In this document: positions 46,370-56,930 of the stretch, one piece after another
Layout: every line of letters starts with the position of its first letter
Numbering within the stretch: position 1 is the first letter of the stretch
NCBI GenBank assembly: GCA_023052935.1
Contig: CM041292.1
Span: forward strand, 204,189,799 to 204,253,798
DNA from: Piezodorus guildinii
Taxonomy: Eukaryota; Arthropoda; Insecta; Hemiptera; Pentatomidae
Direction: 5' to 3'
Length of the DNA stretch: 64,000 nucleotides
Notes under the pieces: model-generated
What the model was told of the DNA's origin: nothing
The model's database searches: none
What the model saw: only the letters and a program-made list of their open reading frames with translations
Position numbers and translations under genes: made by a program

Positions 46370-46539
46370 TATTGTTAAGAGTAGAGACGTATTACTATTA
46401 TTATGTATAATGTACCGCAATTAGTAATATGTACGTATTATGTACCATTGAAACAGCAAGATTTTAGAAAAGTTAATATGGAACAAAAACATCGTAAACA
46501 TTGATAGAATGTTGTTTTAAATGTTAATAAAAAATTGTT

Positions 46540-47334
46540 ATAAGCCTATTGCCGATGATCTGGTACTGCTAGGTGAAGACACGGAAACCATACAACTAAA
46601 TCAAGTGTGTTAATAAAAACCGGTAAACAGATAGGACTCGAATTAAATACCGATAAGACGAAGTATATGATTAGTAGCAGAAACGGTGTCGATCTTGGTG
46701 ATATTGATGTATCAGGTCATACTTTTGAACACGTAGAGAAATTCAAGTATTTAGGTTCAATTATAACTAGAAAAAATGAAATTCAGGAAGAAATAAAGTC
46801 CCGGTTAAAGGTGGGAAATGCGTGTTATTATTCAGTTGCTAAATTACTTAGTTCGCGGCTTCTATCTAAAAACTTAAAGGTTAGAATTTATAAAACTATT
46901 ATTCTTCCAATGGTTCTTTACGGATGTGAAACATGGCCGCTTACTCTGAAGGATGAACAACGGCTTAAGGTTTTCGAAAATAAGGTATTGCGTAAAATAT
47001 TTGGTCCGAAGAGAGATGAGTCCACTGGGGAGTTTAGAAGGTTGCACAACGCGGAATTGCGGAACTTGTATCCTGTGAATATAATTGAGCTGATTGCATC
47101 GCGGAGACTCAAATGGGCGAGTAAAGTTGTCGGGCTCGATGACGAGCGGATTCCGAGAAAGTTGGTATTTGCTGATGCGACTGGTAGGCGTCCGAAAGGT
47201 AGGACGAAGCGTAGATGGGAGGATTGCGTTAAGGCTGATCTCGGGAGCTTGGGCTTGAATGGTGAACATTGGACGAGTCTGTGTAGGTGGAATTTGGTCT
47301 TATCGGCATCGAACCTTCAGGTTCCGTAAGCCTA
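46540..47334 (+). mobile_element. RTE-like retrotransposon copy, 5'-truncated
   Basis: Starts at the RT active-site codons (PIADDLVLLGEDTET, with ADD of the YADD motif kept and Tyr changed) and ends in the family 3' end CCGTAAGCCTATTATTAT. Most of the RT domain is missing. Confidence 0.88.
46607..47329 (+). CDS. C-terminal part of RTE-like reverse transcriptase, 240 codons open
   Basis: The longest open piece of this family in the window. It carries the RT thumb/connection region: NTDKTKYM, FKYLGSIITRKNEIQEEIKS, then LYGCETWPLT, LRKIFGPKRDE, RRLKWASKVVG, GRRPKGRTKRRWEDCVKADL and the end SASNLQVP. No catalytic YADD lies in this frame, so it is non-functional alone. The Met start is only the first available; the natural protein continues upstream. 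Confidence 0.8.
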   Translation: MLIKTGKQIGLELNTDKTKYMISSRNGVDLGDIDVSGHTFEHVEKFKYLGSIITRKNEIQEEIKSRLKVGNACYYSVAKLLSSRLLSKNLKVRIYKTIILPMVLYGCETWPLTLKDEQRLKVFENKVLRKIFGPKRDESTGEFRRLHNAELRNLYPVNIIELIASRRLKWASKVVGLDDERIPRKLVFADATGRRPKGRTKRRWEDCVKADLGSLGLNGEHWTSLCRWNLVLSASNLQVP

Positions 47335-47688
47335 TTATTATAAGGGAAGATACTATAAGGAAAGGAATACAACAAACGAATGCCCGACGAGGGAAAGGGA
47401 AGACGAACTATAAAAAGATATTTTACACTCTCCCCTTCAGGACTACTCGAGCTCACTGAATGGAAGGATAGTCAAAGGCCCGCTCCATTGCGGGGGAAAA
47501 GTTCTCATCCACCGTCCACGCAAAAGAAAAACTGTATTCAACACGAAAGATCACTTTCAAAAAGTATTCAATGCAAGTCGGGGATCGCTAAGTAGTTTCA
47601 TAGATGGGAATATTTAAACGAATTTCTTTAATCTACTGTTCAGATCAATACAAATGGTAAGAGAGTAAGCTTTTATTTTTGTTAACTA
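47335..47688. other. Spacer with a GC-richer part
   Basis: 47370-47540 is less AT-rich; the 71-codon frame at 47380-47595 is not recognised. Confidence 0.4.
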
Positions 47689-48616
47689 TTGGGTTGTTTC
47701 ACATGAAATGTCCGTTTTTATAGTTTCTGAAATACATAAAGGATTTTGCAGGTCTATGTTGTTTTCTTCCGAATGTTTACATATTTAAAATAAACAGTTA
47801 CTAATCCTCTACCTTTGTATCATAAACATTAGCTTCCCAATCAATTACCCACTTTTAGTATACCTCCAAATATGAACATGGAAACACGCAATTTTCGAGT
47901 AACATTTTTGTACGAGTTTAAACTCGGCCATTCAGCAGCTGAGGCCGCTTGAAATATTTGCAAGACGTTTGGGGAAGGGAGTGTTAATGAACGGACCATT
48001 TGCCGTTGGTTTGCTAAGTTTTCAGCTGGGGAAACCGACTTGGAAAACTTTCCTCAAGGAAGATCTCCGTCCGTAATAGACAACGATGTCATCAAACATA
48101 TAGTAGAAGGAAACTTCTACCAAACAGTTAAAGGACTCTCAGCACAACTAAATGCAAGTGCATCTACCGTTTCCAGACATTTAAAGTGTATTGGGAAAGT
48201 AAAAAAGCTCGATACATGGGTACCTCATGATCTCACGGTCTGAGCGGCATGCAAGACCCCATGTTTCAAAACATACCGTGCAAAAATCGAAAGAACTGGG
48301 CTACGAAGTTCTTCCGCACCCATCATATTCTCCCGACTTGTCTCCAACAGATTACCACCTGCTCAGGAATTTAGACAACTTCGCCAAAGGAAAACTTTTT
48401 GAAAATGATGATCAAGTTAAAAGTGCGTTTTCAGATTTTGTTTCACTTCAAAGCTCAGAGTTTTTCAGTTCGGGGATAAAAAAGTTCGTGTCACGTTGAG
48501 AAAAATGTGTAGAAAACGAAGGTAAATACTTGAAATAAAATAATCTCGTTTTCATATCGTATTTTTAATAAAAATCCTTTACATAGAAAACGGACATTTC
48601 ATGTGACACAACCCAA
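47689..48616 (+). mobile_element. Mariner B copy (928 bp), longest in window
   Basis: TA flanks and both end repeats. Coding remains: METRNFRVTFLYEFKLGHSA, then stop/frameshifts; SVIDNDVIKHIVEGN to STVSRHLKCIGKVKKLDTWV at 48040-48243; then, after the family-wide deletion, RPHVSKHTVQKSKELGYEVL, YSPDLSPTDYHL and KKFVSR at 48227-48499. The catalytic centre is missing. Confidence 0.92.
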
Positions 48617-48692
48617 TACAAAGAAAGTAAGCTTCAAAAGATAGAAAACAAGTATAAAACTTTTTCTCTAAACTTCGTTACGTATATTTAAC

Positions 48693-48940
48693 ATGGGTAC
48701 GTGGGTTCAAGACCTGCGGGTGGTCCTAGGATTTTTCAATAGGAGAAAAAAATCCTTAGTTAAGCCGTCCTTCGTAGGGGACGTTAAAAGGTGGTCCCGA
48801 GCCTGAGCGATGTCAGGTACTCGTTAAAGATCCCTATCCTAATAAAACCTGGACAGGCAAAATTTTGGACTCCCACTGTAGCATCGTCCGATTAGCCATA
48901 GTAGCATAAAGTGACGTTAAACGAATAAACTAAACATGGG
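48693..48940 (+). repeat. SINE B, head truncated
   Basis: Begins at the B-box region (GGGTTCAAGACCTGC) and carries the whole body to ACGTTAAACGAATAAAC. Confidence 0.85.
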
Positions 48941-49505
48941 TAGAGTTTGTTTTTTTAATAATAATATGGCAAGGGAAGAGTCGCAGGTGGGACGTACATA
49001 CGACAGGTGTGGAGTAAACATAGCGACCTTACCCTGCTTTCATTTATACACCAACTCTGTTTTCCTCTCTTTATTAATTTCATTACTGCAATTTTTTCAT
49101 TAGATAAATGCTTATTTTTTCTTTCTTTCATTTTATGAACAATCCAGTAGCAAATCTACCATATATTTTGTTGGCTCTGGAAGTACTTAAGGGGAACATC
49201 CTGGAAAAATGTCAGCTTTACAACCATAGTCACGTTTGAGATATTACCACAAAAGTGAGTGAAATGGTACTTTTCAAAATAAATATAGATAAAATCATAA
49301 GAAGAAAAATGTCTCCATAGGAATTAAATACAATTTCTATAGGGGAGCTACCTTGTAACCAATTAATTTCGAGAAGAGAGCATAGTAAGAAAACTTCGTG
49401 TTGAGATATAAGTCATTTTTAATGGTTAATATACAAAAATAGATAAATTAAACAACTTGCATTTGATTCCATGGTAAACAGTTAAAAAGTAATCAAGATG
49501 AAATA
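48941..49505. other. Spacer, no gene seen
   Basis: AT-rich. Confidence 0.4.
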
Positions 49506-50239
49506 TTGGGTTATGTCACTTGAAAAACAAGATAATTTTATTCGTTCTTTTTCTACACATTTTCCCAACGTAACTCCAACTAATTTTATCCCCGAACTGT
49601 AAAACTCTGAGCTTTGAAGTGAAACAAATCTGAAAACGCACTTTTCACGGGATCATCATTTTCAAAAACTTTTCGTTTTTTTAGGAGTCGGAAGAACTTC
49701 GTAGCCCAGTTCTTTCAATATTTGCACGGTATGTTTTGAAACATGGGGTCTTGCTGCCGCTCAGTGAGGTCATGAGGTACCCATGTATCGAGCTTTTTTA
49801 CTTTCCCAATACACTTTAAATGCCTGGAAACGGTAGATGCACTTGCATTTAGCTGCACGGTAGGGGTTTCCATCTACTGTATGTTTGAGGACATCTTTGT
49901 CTATTACGGACGGAGGTCTTTCTCGGGGCAAGTTTTTCAAGTCGGTATCCCCAGCTGAAAACTTAGCAAACCAACGGCGAATGGTCCGTTCATTAACACT
50001 CCCTTCCCCAAACGTACAAAAATTTTACTCGAAAATCGCGTGTTTCCATGTTAATATTTGGAGGTATACTAAAAAGTGGGTAATTGATTGGGAAGCTAAT
50101 GTTTATAATACAAAGGTAGAGGATTAGTAACTGTTTACTTTAAATATGTAAACATGCGGAAGAAATCAACAGAGACCTGCAAAATCTTTTATGTATTTCA
50201 GAAACTATAAAAACGGACATTTCATGTGAAACAACCCAA
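49506..50239 (-). mobile_element. Mariner B copy (734 bp)
   Basis: TA flanks and both end repeats. Besides the family deletion it lost parts of both coding halves (near 49675 and 50010). Confidence 0.9.
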
Positions 50240-50779
50240 TAATTTTTTTTTTTAGGCCATGTTCGATTAGCATACTTAAAATTTATTGCTCTTATTTCTA
50301 TTATAGGGTCCTTCACAATATATTTATATGTTTTTCAATTTCATCATAAGTATATGTGTGTACATTTGGCTAGACCGTTTTTTTGAAGTAGAGCTAGCTA
50401 TATGTGAAAGCTGTGTTGTGCGCACATAACATTATGGAGTGGGAAAGAGATCACCCACTTTAGATTATGGACTTCTCGGGCAAATTTATTTTTAGGATTC
50501 CTCTTCCTTAAAAACTAGAAAAGTTATGGAGAGGCATTTTATTTTTCCTCAGTGACGACGGAGTTGGACTGTATCCGCTTCTTTACTGCCAACTACACTT
50601 TCCTAATGTCTTCATGAAAAATATTTCCAGTTTTTACAGAGATTCAACCGGAAATATACTTCAACTTCAAACATATGCTTTTTTATTTTGGGAATATTAT
50701 TTTATTTTCTGCCATTAAATATTAATTAATAATTGCAAAAATAGTTTTAAAATTGTCAGTATTTATTTAAGGAGAGATT
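50240..50779. other. Spacer, no gene seen
   Basis: AT-rich; 50404-50430 has a diverged family D end motif (GTGAAAGCTGTGTTGTGCGC). Confidence 0.4.
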
Positions 50780-50975
50780 ATTATTTATTTATTGGTTTAA
50801 TGTCACCTAATCGTGCCATAAAACAACGGGAGTCCTAAAGTTTGCTTATCCTGGTGTAGGATAGGGATATTTAACGAGTACCTGGCATCTCACATGTTCG
50901 GGACCACTATTTTAAGTTCCCTCCGAAAGGATGGAATAGCCACGGATTTTTTTACACCCTTGCACAACAACTAAA
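50780..50975 (-). repeat. SINE B, minus strand, head missing
   Basis: Inverse of the body: TTTAATGTCACCTAATCGTG, AGGATAGGGATATTTAACGA and GGCATCTCACATGTTCGGGA match 42632-42918. Confidence 0.75.
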
Positions 50976-51174
50976 CTGATGGTGAGAATACTTATCAATA
51001 TTTTTAGCCATTACTTCACATTACCTTAGTAGCAGAGGAAGTATGTAGTTTAAAAAATTCAAGAAACTTTACATCAATCGAAATTTTCAGAGCACTATAA
51101 AAAGGAAGGTTAGAAAGGAGTCTCAGACTTTAAAATTATCGTCTACGAAAATAAATATAAAATTGTGGATGTAA

Positions 51175-52467
51175 TTAGTTGACCGTTAAGAATTACTGGA
51201 AGGAATTAGTCCGGGTGGCGGTCATTAAATGAAACAACTAAATAGTTTCAACTATTTTATTGTTTGCCAACGTTTCGACCCCCTTTGTGGGTCATCATCA
51301 GGGCTAAAAAGATACAAAAGAAATAAAAATTCAATGACATTACATACGATATTATATAACCTATTGAGCTAGAGAACGTCGGTATTAAAATATAACAGAA
51401 GAACTATATATGTAAAAAAAACTTATTTAAAATACAATGACTATAGTATAATAATGAAAGTTTTATACAAAAAAAAATGTTTACTAAACAAAATGTACAA
51501 AGATATCAATAATTTACACGAAATTCGTTATGAAACATAAAAATATGAAGTAGTGTGGAGATACGTACCGCATGGTGGGAGAATGGAAACTAGGTACTGT
51601 TTGGTAGATGGGGGGTAGGTAGGATGGAACATTGTCTAAATGTCTTCCTATTCAATTTATTCCAACCTGCATTTATGTTTATTTAACTTTTTTATCAACC
51701 TGTAAGATTTGTCAATTAGTGTATTTTACAATGTTCCATTATTATTTTACTTTTTATTTTTCCACCCTGTTATCTTTAAATACCTTTAACAGAATTAGGG
51801 ATAATTAAGTTGGGAGGTACAGTCAGTTTTTTCTCAATATACATCTTCCATCACTGATCTTACTATTATATAAGTGATATTTAAGAATAGAATTATAAAA
51901 AAAAAAAAAAATATCCTGTATCATTATTATATATTATTATCATATGTTAAATTTCATTGATTCTTTGTATGGTAGTATTAAGAATTTTAGTCATTGTTGT
52001 CAGACCCTGTCCATAAATACGGTACGTACTTTCCATTCTACCTTTTTTTCCTACGTATTTTCCATCTTACCTACAGTACCTAGTTTCCATTCACCCACCA
52101 TTCGGTACGTATCTCTACGCTACTTCATATTTTTATGTTTCATGAAAATAATTGATATCTGTGTACATTTTGTTTAGTAAACATTTTTTGTTGTATAACA
52201 CTTTCATTATTATACTATAGTCATTGTATTTTAATTAAGTTTTTTTACATATATAGTTCTTCTGTTATATTTTAATACCGGCGTTCTCTAGCTCAATAGA
52301 TTATATTATATTGTATGTAATGTCATTGAAATTGTATTTCTTTTGTATCTTTTTAGCCCTGATGATGACCCACAAAGGGGGGGTCGAAACGTTGGCAAAC
52401 AATAAATAGGTGAAACTATTTAGTTGTTTCATTTAATGACCGCCATCCGGACTAATTCCTTCCAATA
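51175..52467. repeat. Large foldback (family 1), arms about 400 bp
   Basis: Left arm 51175-51605 and right arm about 52070-52467 are inverted copies (outer TTACTGGAAGGAATTAGTCC, inner TACTTCATATTTTTATGTTT on both). Cores lie at 51273-51302 (minus) and 52359-52390 (plus). The spacer, 51606-52069, has no recognised protein; the frame at 51944-52177 is weak. Confidence 0.9.
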
Positions 52468-52764
52468 AATATAAAATGTTTTTGTTACTCGCTATTACGT
52501 TACATTTTAAATAATAACTATTTAAAACAATTTAATTTTCCAAGAATATATTGTGCGACTTTATTTAATCTCATAGAGGAAACATGTTTTCAACCTGAAA
52601 AAAAAAACCTACACAAAGCGGTAAGATGTTAAAAGGATCGATCGTTACAAAAAAAAAAAAAAAATAAAATAAAAAAATAAAAAAAAAAATAATCTAAAAG
52701 AGATCATTTTCTGAAACTTTAACTATTTCAATAAAAAATCTATCCGATATTTAAGGTCATTTAA
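52468..52764. other. AT-rich spacer with A runs
   Basis: No gene seen; A runs at 52650-52690. Confidence 0.45.
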
Positions 52765-53925
52765 CACGTTAACGCCGGGGTGACCATACTTGTCTGTTTG
52801 GCGACGTGCACCACAGGTGAGTCACATGTTTTTAGAAATTAAGTTTATTTTATTTTTGCTCAACATTAAATGGAAAGCTATATAACACCGTGAGAAGTTA
52901 TATAACATCATGATTGAACAGGGGATACCTAAAAAGTTAGTAAACCTAGTAGAGATGTGTTTGTCGGAAACATTCCATAAAGTTAGAATCGGTCATAATT
53001 ACTCCGAGAGATTTGAGGTGCGATCGGGTTTGAAACAGGGTGACTTCCTTTCACCTGTTTTGTTTAATATAGCCTTAGAATATGTTATAGAAAAAGTGAT
53101 GTGTACCGAGAAAGGCTTAAATATGGGTGACAAGATTCCGGTTTTGGGGTATGCCGATGATTTGGTACTACTAGGTGAAGACACGGAAACCATGTTCAAT
53201 GATAACAAGAAAAAATGAAATCCAGGAAGAAATAAAGTCCCGGTTAAAGGTGGGAAATGCGTGTTATTATTCAGTCGCTAAGTTACTTAGTTCGCGGCTT
53301 CTATCTAAAAACTTAAAGATTAGAATTTATAAAACTATTATTCTTCCAATGGTTCTTTACGGATTGAAACGTGGCCGCTTACTCTGAAGGATGAACAACG
53401 GCTTAAGGTTTTCGAAAATAAGGTATTGCGTAAAATATCTGGTCCGGAAGAGAGATGAGGCCACTGGGGAGTTTAGAAGGTTGCACAACGCGGAATTGCG
53501 GAGTTTGTACCCTGTGAATATAATTGAGTTGATAGCATCGCGGAGACTCAAATGGGCGCGTAAAGTTGTTGGGCTTAGTGAGGAACGGATTCCGAGAAAG
53601 TTGGTATTCGCTGAACCGACTGGTAGGCGTCCGAAAGGTAGGCCGAAGCGTCGATGGGAGGATTGCATCAAGGCTGATCTCGGGGGCTTGGGCTTGACCG
53701 GTGAACATTGGACGAGTCTGTGCAGGCGAAGTTTGGTGGTATCGGCATCGAACCTTCGGGTTCGGTAAGCCTATTATTATTATTATTATCAACATTAAAT
53801 GTTGTAGGAATTAAACAAGAATAAGGGTTTATTTATTTAATAATTTGTAGCTTTCGACTTGCTCCCTCAAAGGAATCTTATCGGTTAATTTCATTTGATT
53901 ACTCTTCTTAAAGAATTTTATTTAG
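52765..53925 (+). repeat. Repeat E copy split by an RTE insertion
   Basis: 52765-52872 and 53789-53925 correspond to 18200-18400. The junction bases TCAACATTAAATG appear on both sides of the insertion (52860-52872 and 53789-53801). Confidence 0.75.
52873..53788 (+). mobile_element. RTE-like insertion with 13-bp target duplication, internally deleted
   Basis: The first frame (52910-53218) carries the RT palm: RSGLKQGDFLSPVLFNIA and YADDLVLLGEDTET. It then jumps to TRKNEIQEEIKSRLKVGNAC, skipping about 50 codons present at 46607, and continues through two frameshifts to the full C-terminal end (53391-53768: RRLKWARKVVGLSEERIP, GRRPKGRPKRRWEDCIKADL, SASNLRVR). It ends in (TTA)n. Flanked by TCAACATTAAATG repeats. 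5' truncation plus direct repeats are the mark of target-primed reverse transcription. Confidence 0.92.
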
Positions 53926-54108
53926 CTGTTTATGATGATATGATTTTATTTCATACTTTTATCTCCATAAATAATTATATAATATATAATATAAAAATTA
54001 TTTTTAATAATAAATAATAATATAAGAATCTTTTTTAAGTATTTCCAAAATTACTACTCCTTTAAATGTATGTCAAAACTGTTATCAAAACAATATCACA
54101 TTAAAGAA
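53926..54108. other. AT-rich spacer
   Basis: No gene seen. Confidence 0.4.
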
Positions 54109-54436
54109 GTTGGAACTAGGGTTGGGCATAATCAAATGACGATTATTTCAATCATTCGAATAAATCGGTTTAGAGGAACGAACGATCATTCGAACTGAAT
54201 TGTTTAACGATAATGGAGGGATTATAAGGAGCTCCGATAATCGTTTTTTTTTTTTTTTTTTTTTTTTTTTTCCTCATCACATAAATTATATGCATATTTG
54301 CACCTAGGCTCAAGGACCTCAGCAATCATTGACAGGGGAATTGTGCCATATTGTCTTTCAGAATGCATATTAATCATTCGATCATTCGATTATTTAAATC
54401 ATCGAAGTCCGATCATCCGATTATCCTAGTTGGAAC
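54109..54436. mobile_element. hAT-like MITE with 8-bp target duplication
   Basis: GTTGGAAC occurs at 54109-54116 and 54429-54436. The ends are TAGGGTTGGGCATAATC on the left and GATTATCCTA on the right, imperfect inverses. The interior repeats the theme ATCATTCGA and holds a T27 run at about 54246-54272. An 8-bp duplication and a TAGGGTTGGGC-type end fit hAT; no coding. Confidence 0.65.
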
Positions 54437-55077
54437 TTGCAATAGTCCCGCCCCGCCCCACGAAGCTTAAGTAGCTAAGACAGTCTCGCCTCACGGGAAA
54501 AAAAAAACTAAATATTTGACCCGGCGTGAACGTGTTAATATTCATTAATGTAAAGAGTTTGATCAGTAAAACTTTTAAATTAGTGATATATAGCTGATGT
54601 CAGCGAAAAATTGTTGCAACATTGCTATCCTAAATATATAATTTCAGTTCCGAACGAAATTTCCTTTGCGAGCTAGACTTACGGCACAGGCCAGTTTGAG
54701 AAGATTCAGTTATTTGAACTTAGGGAATCTTGAAACGTTATTTAAATTAAACACTCTATGATATCTACAGTGGAAACATCTATTTATTACAGAGGTGAAA
54801 GAAAAAATTCCATCATGAAAAATATGAGATAAAAGAAACATGTACCACAATTGTAGGGCCCTCATAACCTGACTGCGCAGTTTCCAGCTCTGTCCCTTAA
54901 CAAAGGATAACAAAGAAGCTTTTAGGAAAGTATGAGAAAGAACGACGAAAGAACAGAAATAAATCGTCCATACAATGAGTATTACAATACTGAAATAAAA
55001 ATACAATTTTTCGCTGAAGTAAGAGAATGTTTTCACATCGTACTAAAAGCGACGAGGGGCCTTAATATTGGGTTGTG
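54437..55077. other. Spacer, no gene seen
   Basis: 54445-54490 is GC-richer; the frame at 54710-55036 is unsupported. Confidence 0.4.
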
Positions 55078-55974
55078 TCACAAGAAATGTCCGTTTTCAA
55101 GGTAAAGGATTTTTATTAAAAATACAATATGAAAACAAGATAATTTTATTTGAAGTATTTACCTTCTTTTTCTACACATTTTTTCCCTACGTGACACCAA
55201 CTTTTTTATCCCCGAACAGAAAAACTATGAGCTTTGAAGTGAAACAAAATCTGAAAACGCACTTTTCACTTGATCATCATTTTCAAAAAGTTTTCCTTTG
55301 ACGAAGTTGTCTAAATTCCTGAACAGGTGTTAATCTGTTGGAGACAAGTCGGGAGAATATGGTGGTTGCGAAAGAACTTCGTAGCCCAGTTCTTTCAATT
55401 TTTGCACGGTATGTTTTGAAACATACTCAAAGCCGCTCAGTGAGGTGCGGAAGAACTTTTAATTTTTGCACGGTAGTGAGATCATCAGTACCCATGTATC
55501 GAGCTTTTTTACTATCCCAATACACTTTAAATGTCTGGAAACGGTAGATGCACTTGCATTTAGTTGTGCTGAGAGTCCTTTGACTGTTTGGTAGGGGGTT
55601 TTCTTCTACAGTATGGTTAAGGACATCTTTGTCTATTACGGACGGAGATCTTCGTCGGAGCAAGTTTTCCAAATCGGTATCCCCAGCTGGAAACTTAGCA
55701 AACCAACGGCGAATGGTCCGTTCATTAACACTTACTTCCCAAAACGCCTTGCAAATATTTCTAGCTGCCTCAGCTGCTGAATGGAAGAGTTTAAACTCGT
55801 ACAAAAATATAACTCGAAAATCGAGTGTTTCCATGTTCATATTTGGAAGTATACTAAAAAGTGGGTAATTGATTTGGAATCTAATGTTTATAATACAAAG
55901 GTAAAAACAACCTGCAAAATCCTTTATGTATTTCAGAAAATATAAAAACGGACATTTCATGTGAAACAATCCAA
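55078..55974 (-). mobile_element. Mariner B copy (897 bp)
   Basis: TA flanks and both end repeats. The N-terminal half is readable over 110 codons (55500-55840: METLDFRVIFLYEFKLFHSA, RTIRRWFAKFPAGDTDLENL, SVIDKDVLNHTVEEN) before a frameshift. A short internal duplication near 55440-55480 repeats GTGCGGAAGAACTT and GCACGGTA. Confidence 0.92.
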
Positions 55975-56007
55975 TAATTTGTTAAGCTATATCAATAGCT
56001 ATTTCTT

Positions 56008-56262
56008 AACTTTTGATAGCATCGCGGAGACTCAAATGGGCGAGTAAAATTATTGGGCTCGGTGAGGAACGGATTTCGAGAATGTTGGTATTCGCTGAAC
56101 CGACTGGTAGGCGTCCGAAAGGTAGGCCGAAGCGTCGATGGGAGGATTGCGTTAAGGCTGATCATAGGGGTTTGGGCTTGAACGGAGAACATTGGACGAG
56201 TCTGTGTAGGCGGAATATGGTGGTATCGGCATCGAACCTTTGGGTTCGCTAAGCCTATTATT
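56008..56262 (+). mobile_element. RTE-like 3' end copy
   Basis: The last 80 codons are open (IASRRLKWASKIIGLGEERI, GRRPKGRPKRRWEDCVKADH, SASNLWVR), then (TTA)n to about 56270. Confidence 0.88.
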
Positions 56263-56268
56263 ATTATT

Positions 56269-56880
56269 ATTCTACGTTTCTATCCCTATTGTAGGTCATC
56301 ATCAGAGCTAAAAAGATACAAAAGACAATAAAGATACATTTATAATAAGATTTAAATACAATATTTTATAAAATATTGAGTTAGAGGATGCCAATAGTTA
56401 AAACACAAAAAAGAACTAGATGTGTAAAGAAATCGAGTAATCAAATTACAATGACTAAGGTATAATAATGAGAGGGCCATACAGAGCAGATAATGACTAA
56501 AGATAATGTACAAAGATATCAAATACTACACGAAATAAGAAACATTGAGATATAGAATAGAGTGAAAATACTTCATTAGTCATTACCTGTTCTGTATAGC
56601 CCTCTCATTGTTAAACTATAGCCATTGTAATTTAATTAATCTCATTTCTGTACACATCTAGTTATTTTTTATGTTTTAAATATTGACATCCCCTAGCTCG
56701 AAAGTTTATAAAATATTCTATTTAATCTTACGTAAATGTAATTCTTTTGTATCATTTTAGCCCTGATGATGACCAACAATGTTGGTCGAAACGTTGGCAG
56801 AAAATAAATAGTTAACTACTTAATTGTTTCATTCACTGACCGCCACCCGTACTATTACTTCCAGTAATTCTCAACGTTCA
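56269..56880. repeat. Foldback (family 1b), arms about 300 bp
   Basis: The left arm (56269-56575) is an inverse of the right arm (56576-56880), joined almost without spacer near 56575. Cores lie at 56276-56305 (minus, hairpin damaged) and 56763-56792 (plus: CTGATGA, T, GACCAAC AAT GTTGGTC, GAAAC). The right arm ends in the box CACTGACCGCCACCC and TTACTTCCAGTAATTCTCAA. Confidence 0.88.
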
Positions 56881-56930
56881 TAATAATATTTAAACTTATT
56901 AAGCTTATCATAATTGGTATAAATCATTAT

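Noticed and set aside
47380..47595. 71-codon open frame
   Set aside because: No recognisable motif, no context, and it is not repeated in the window.
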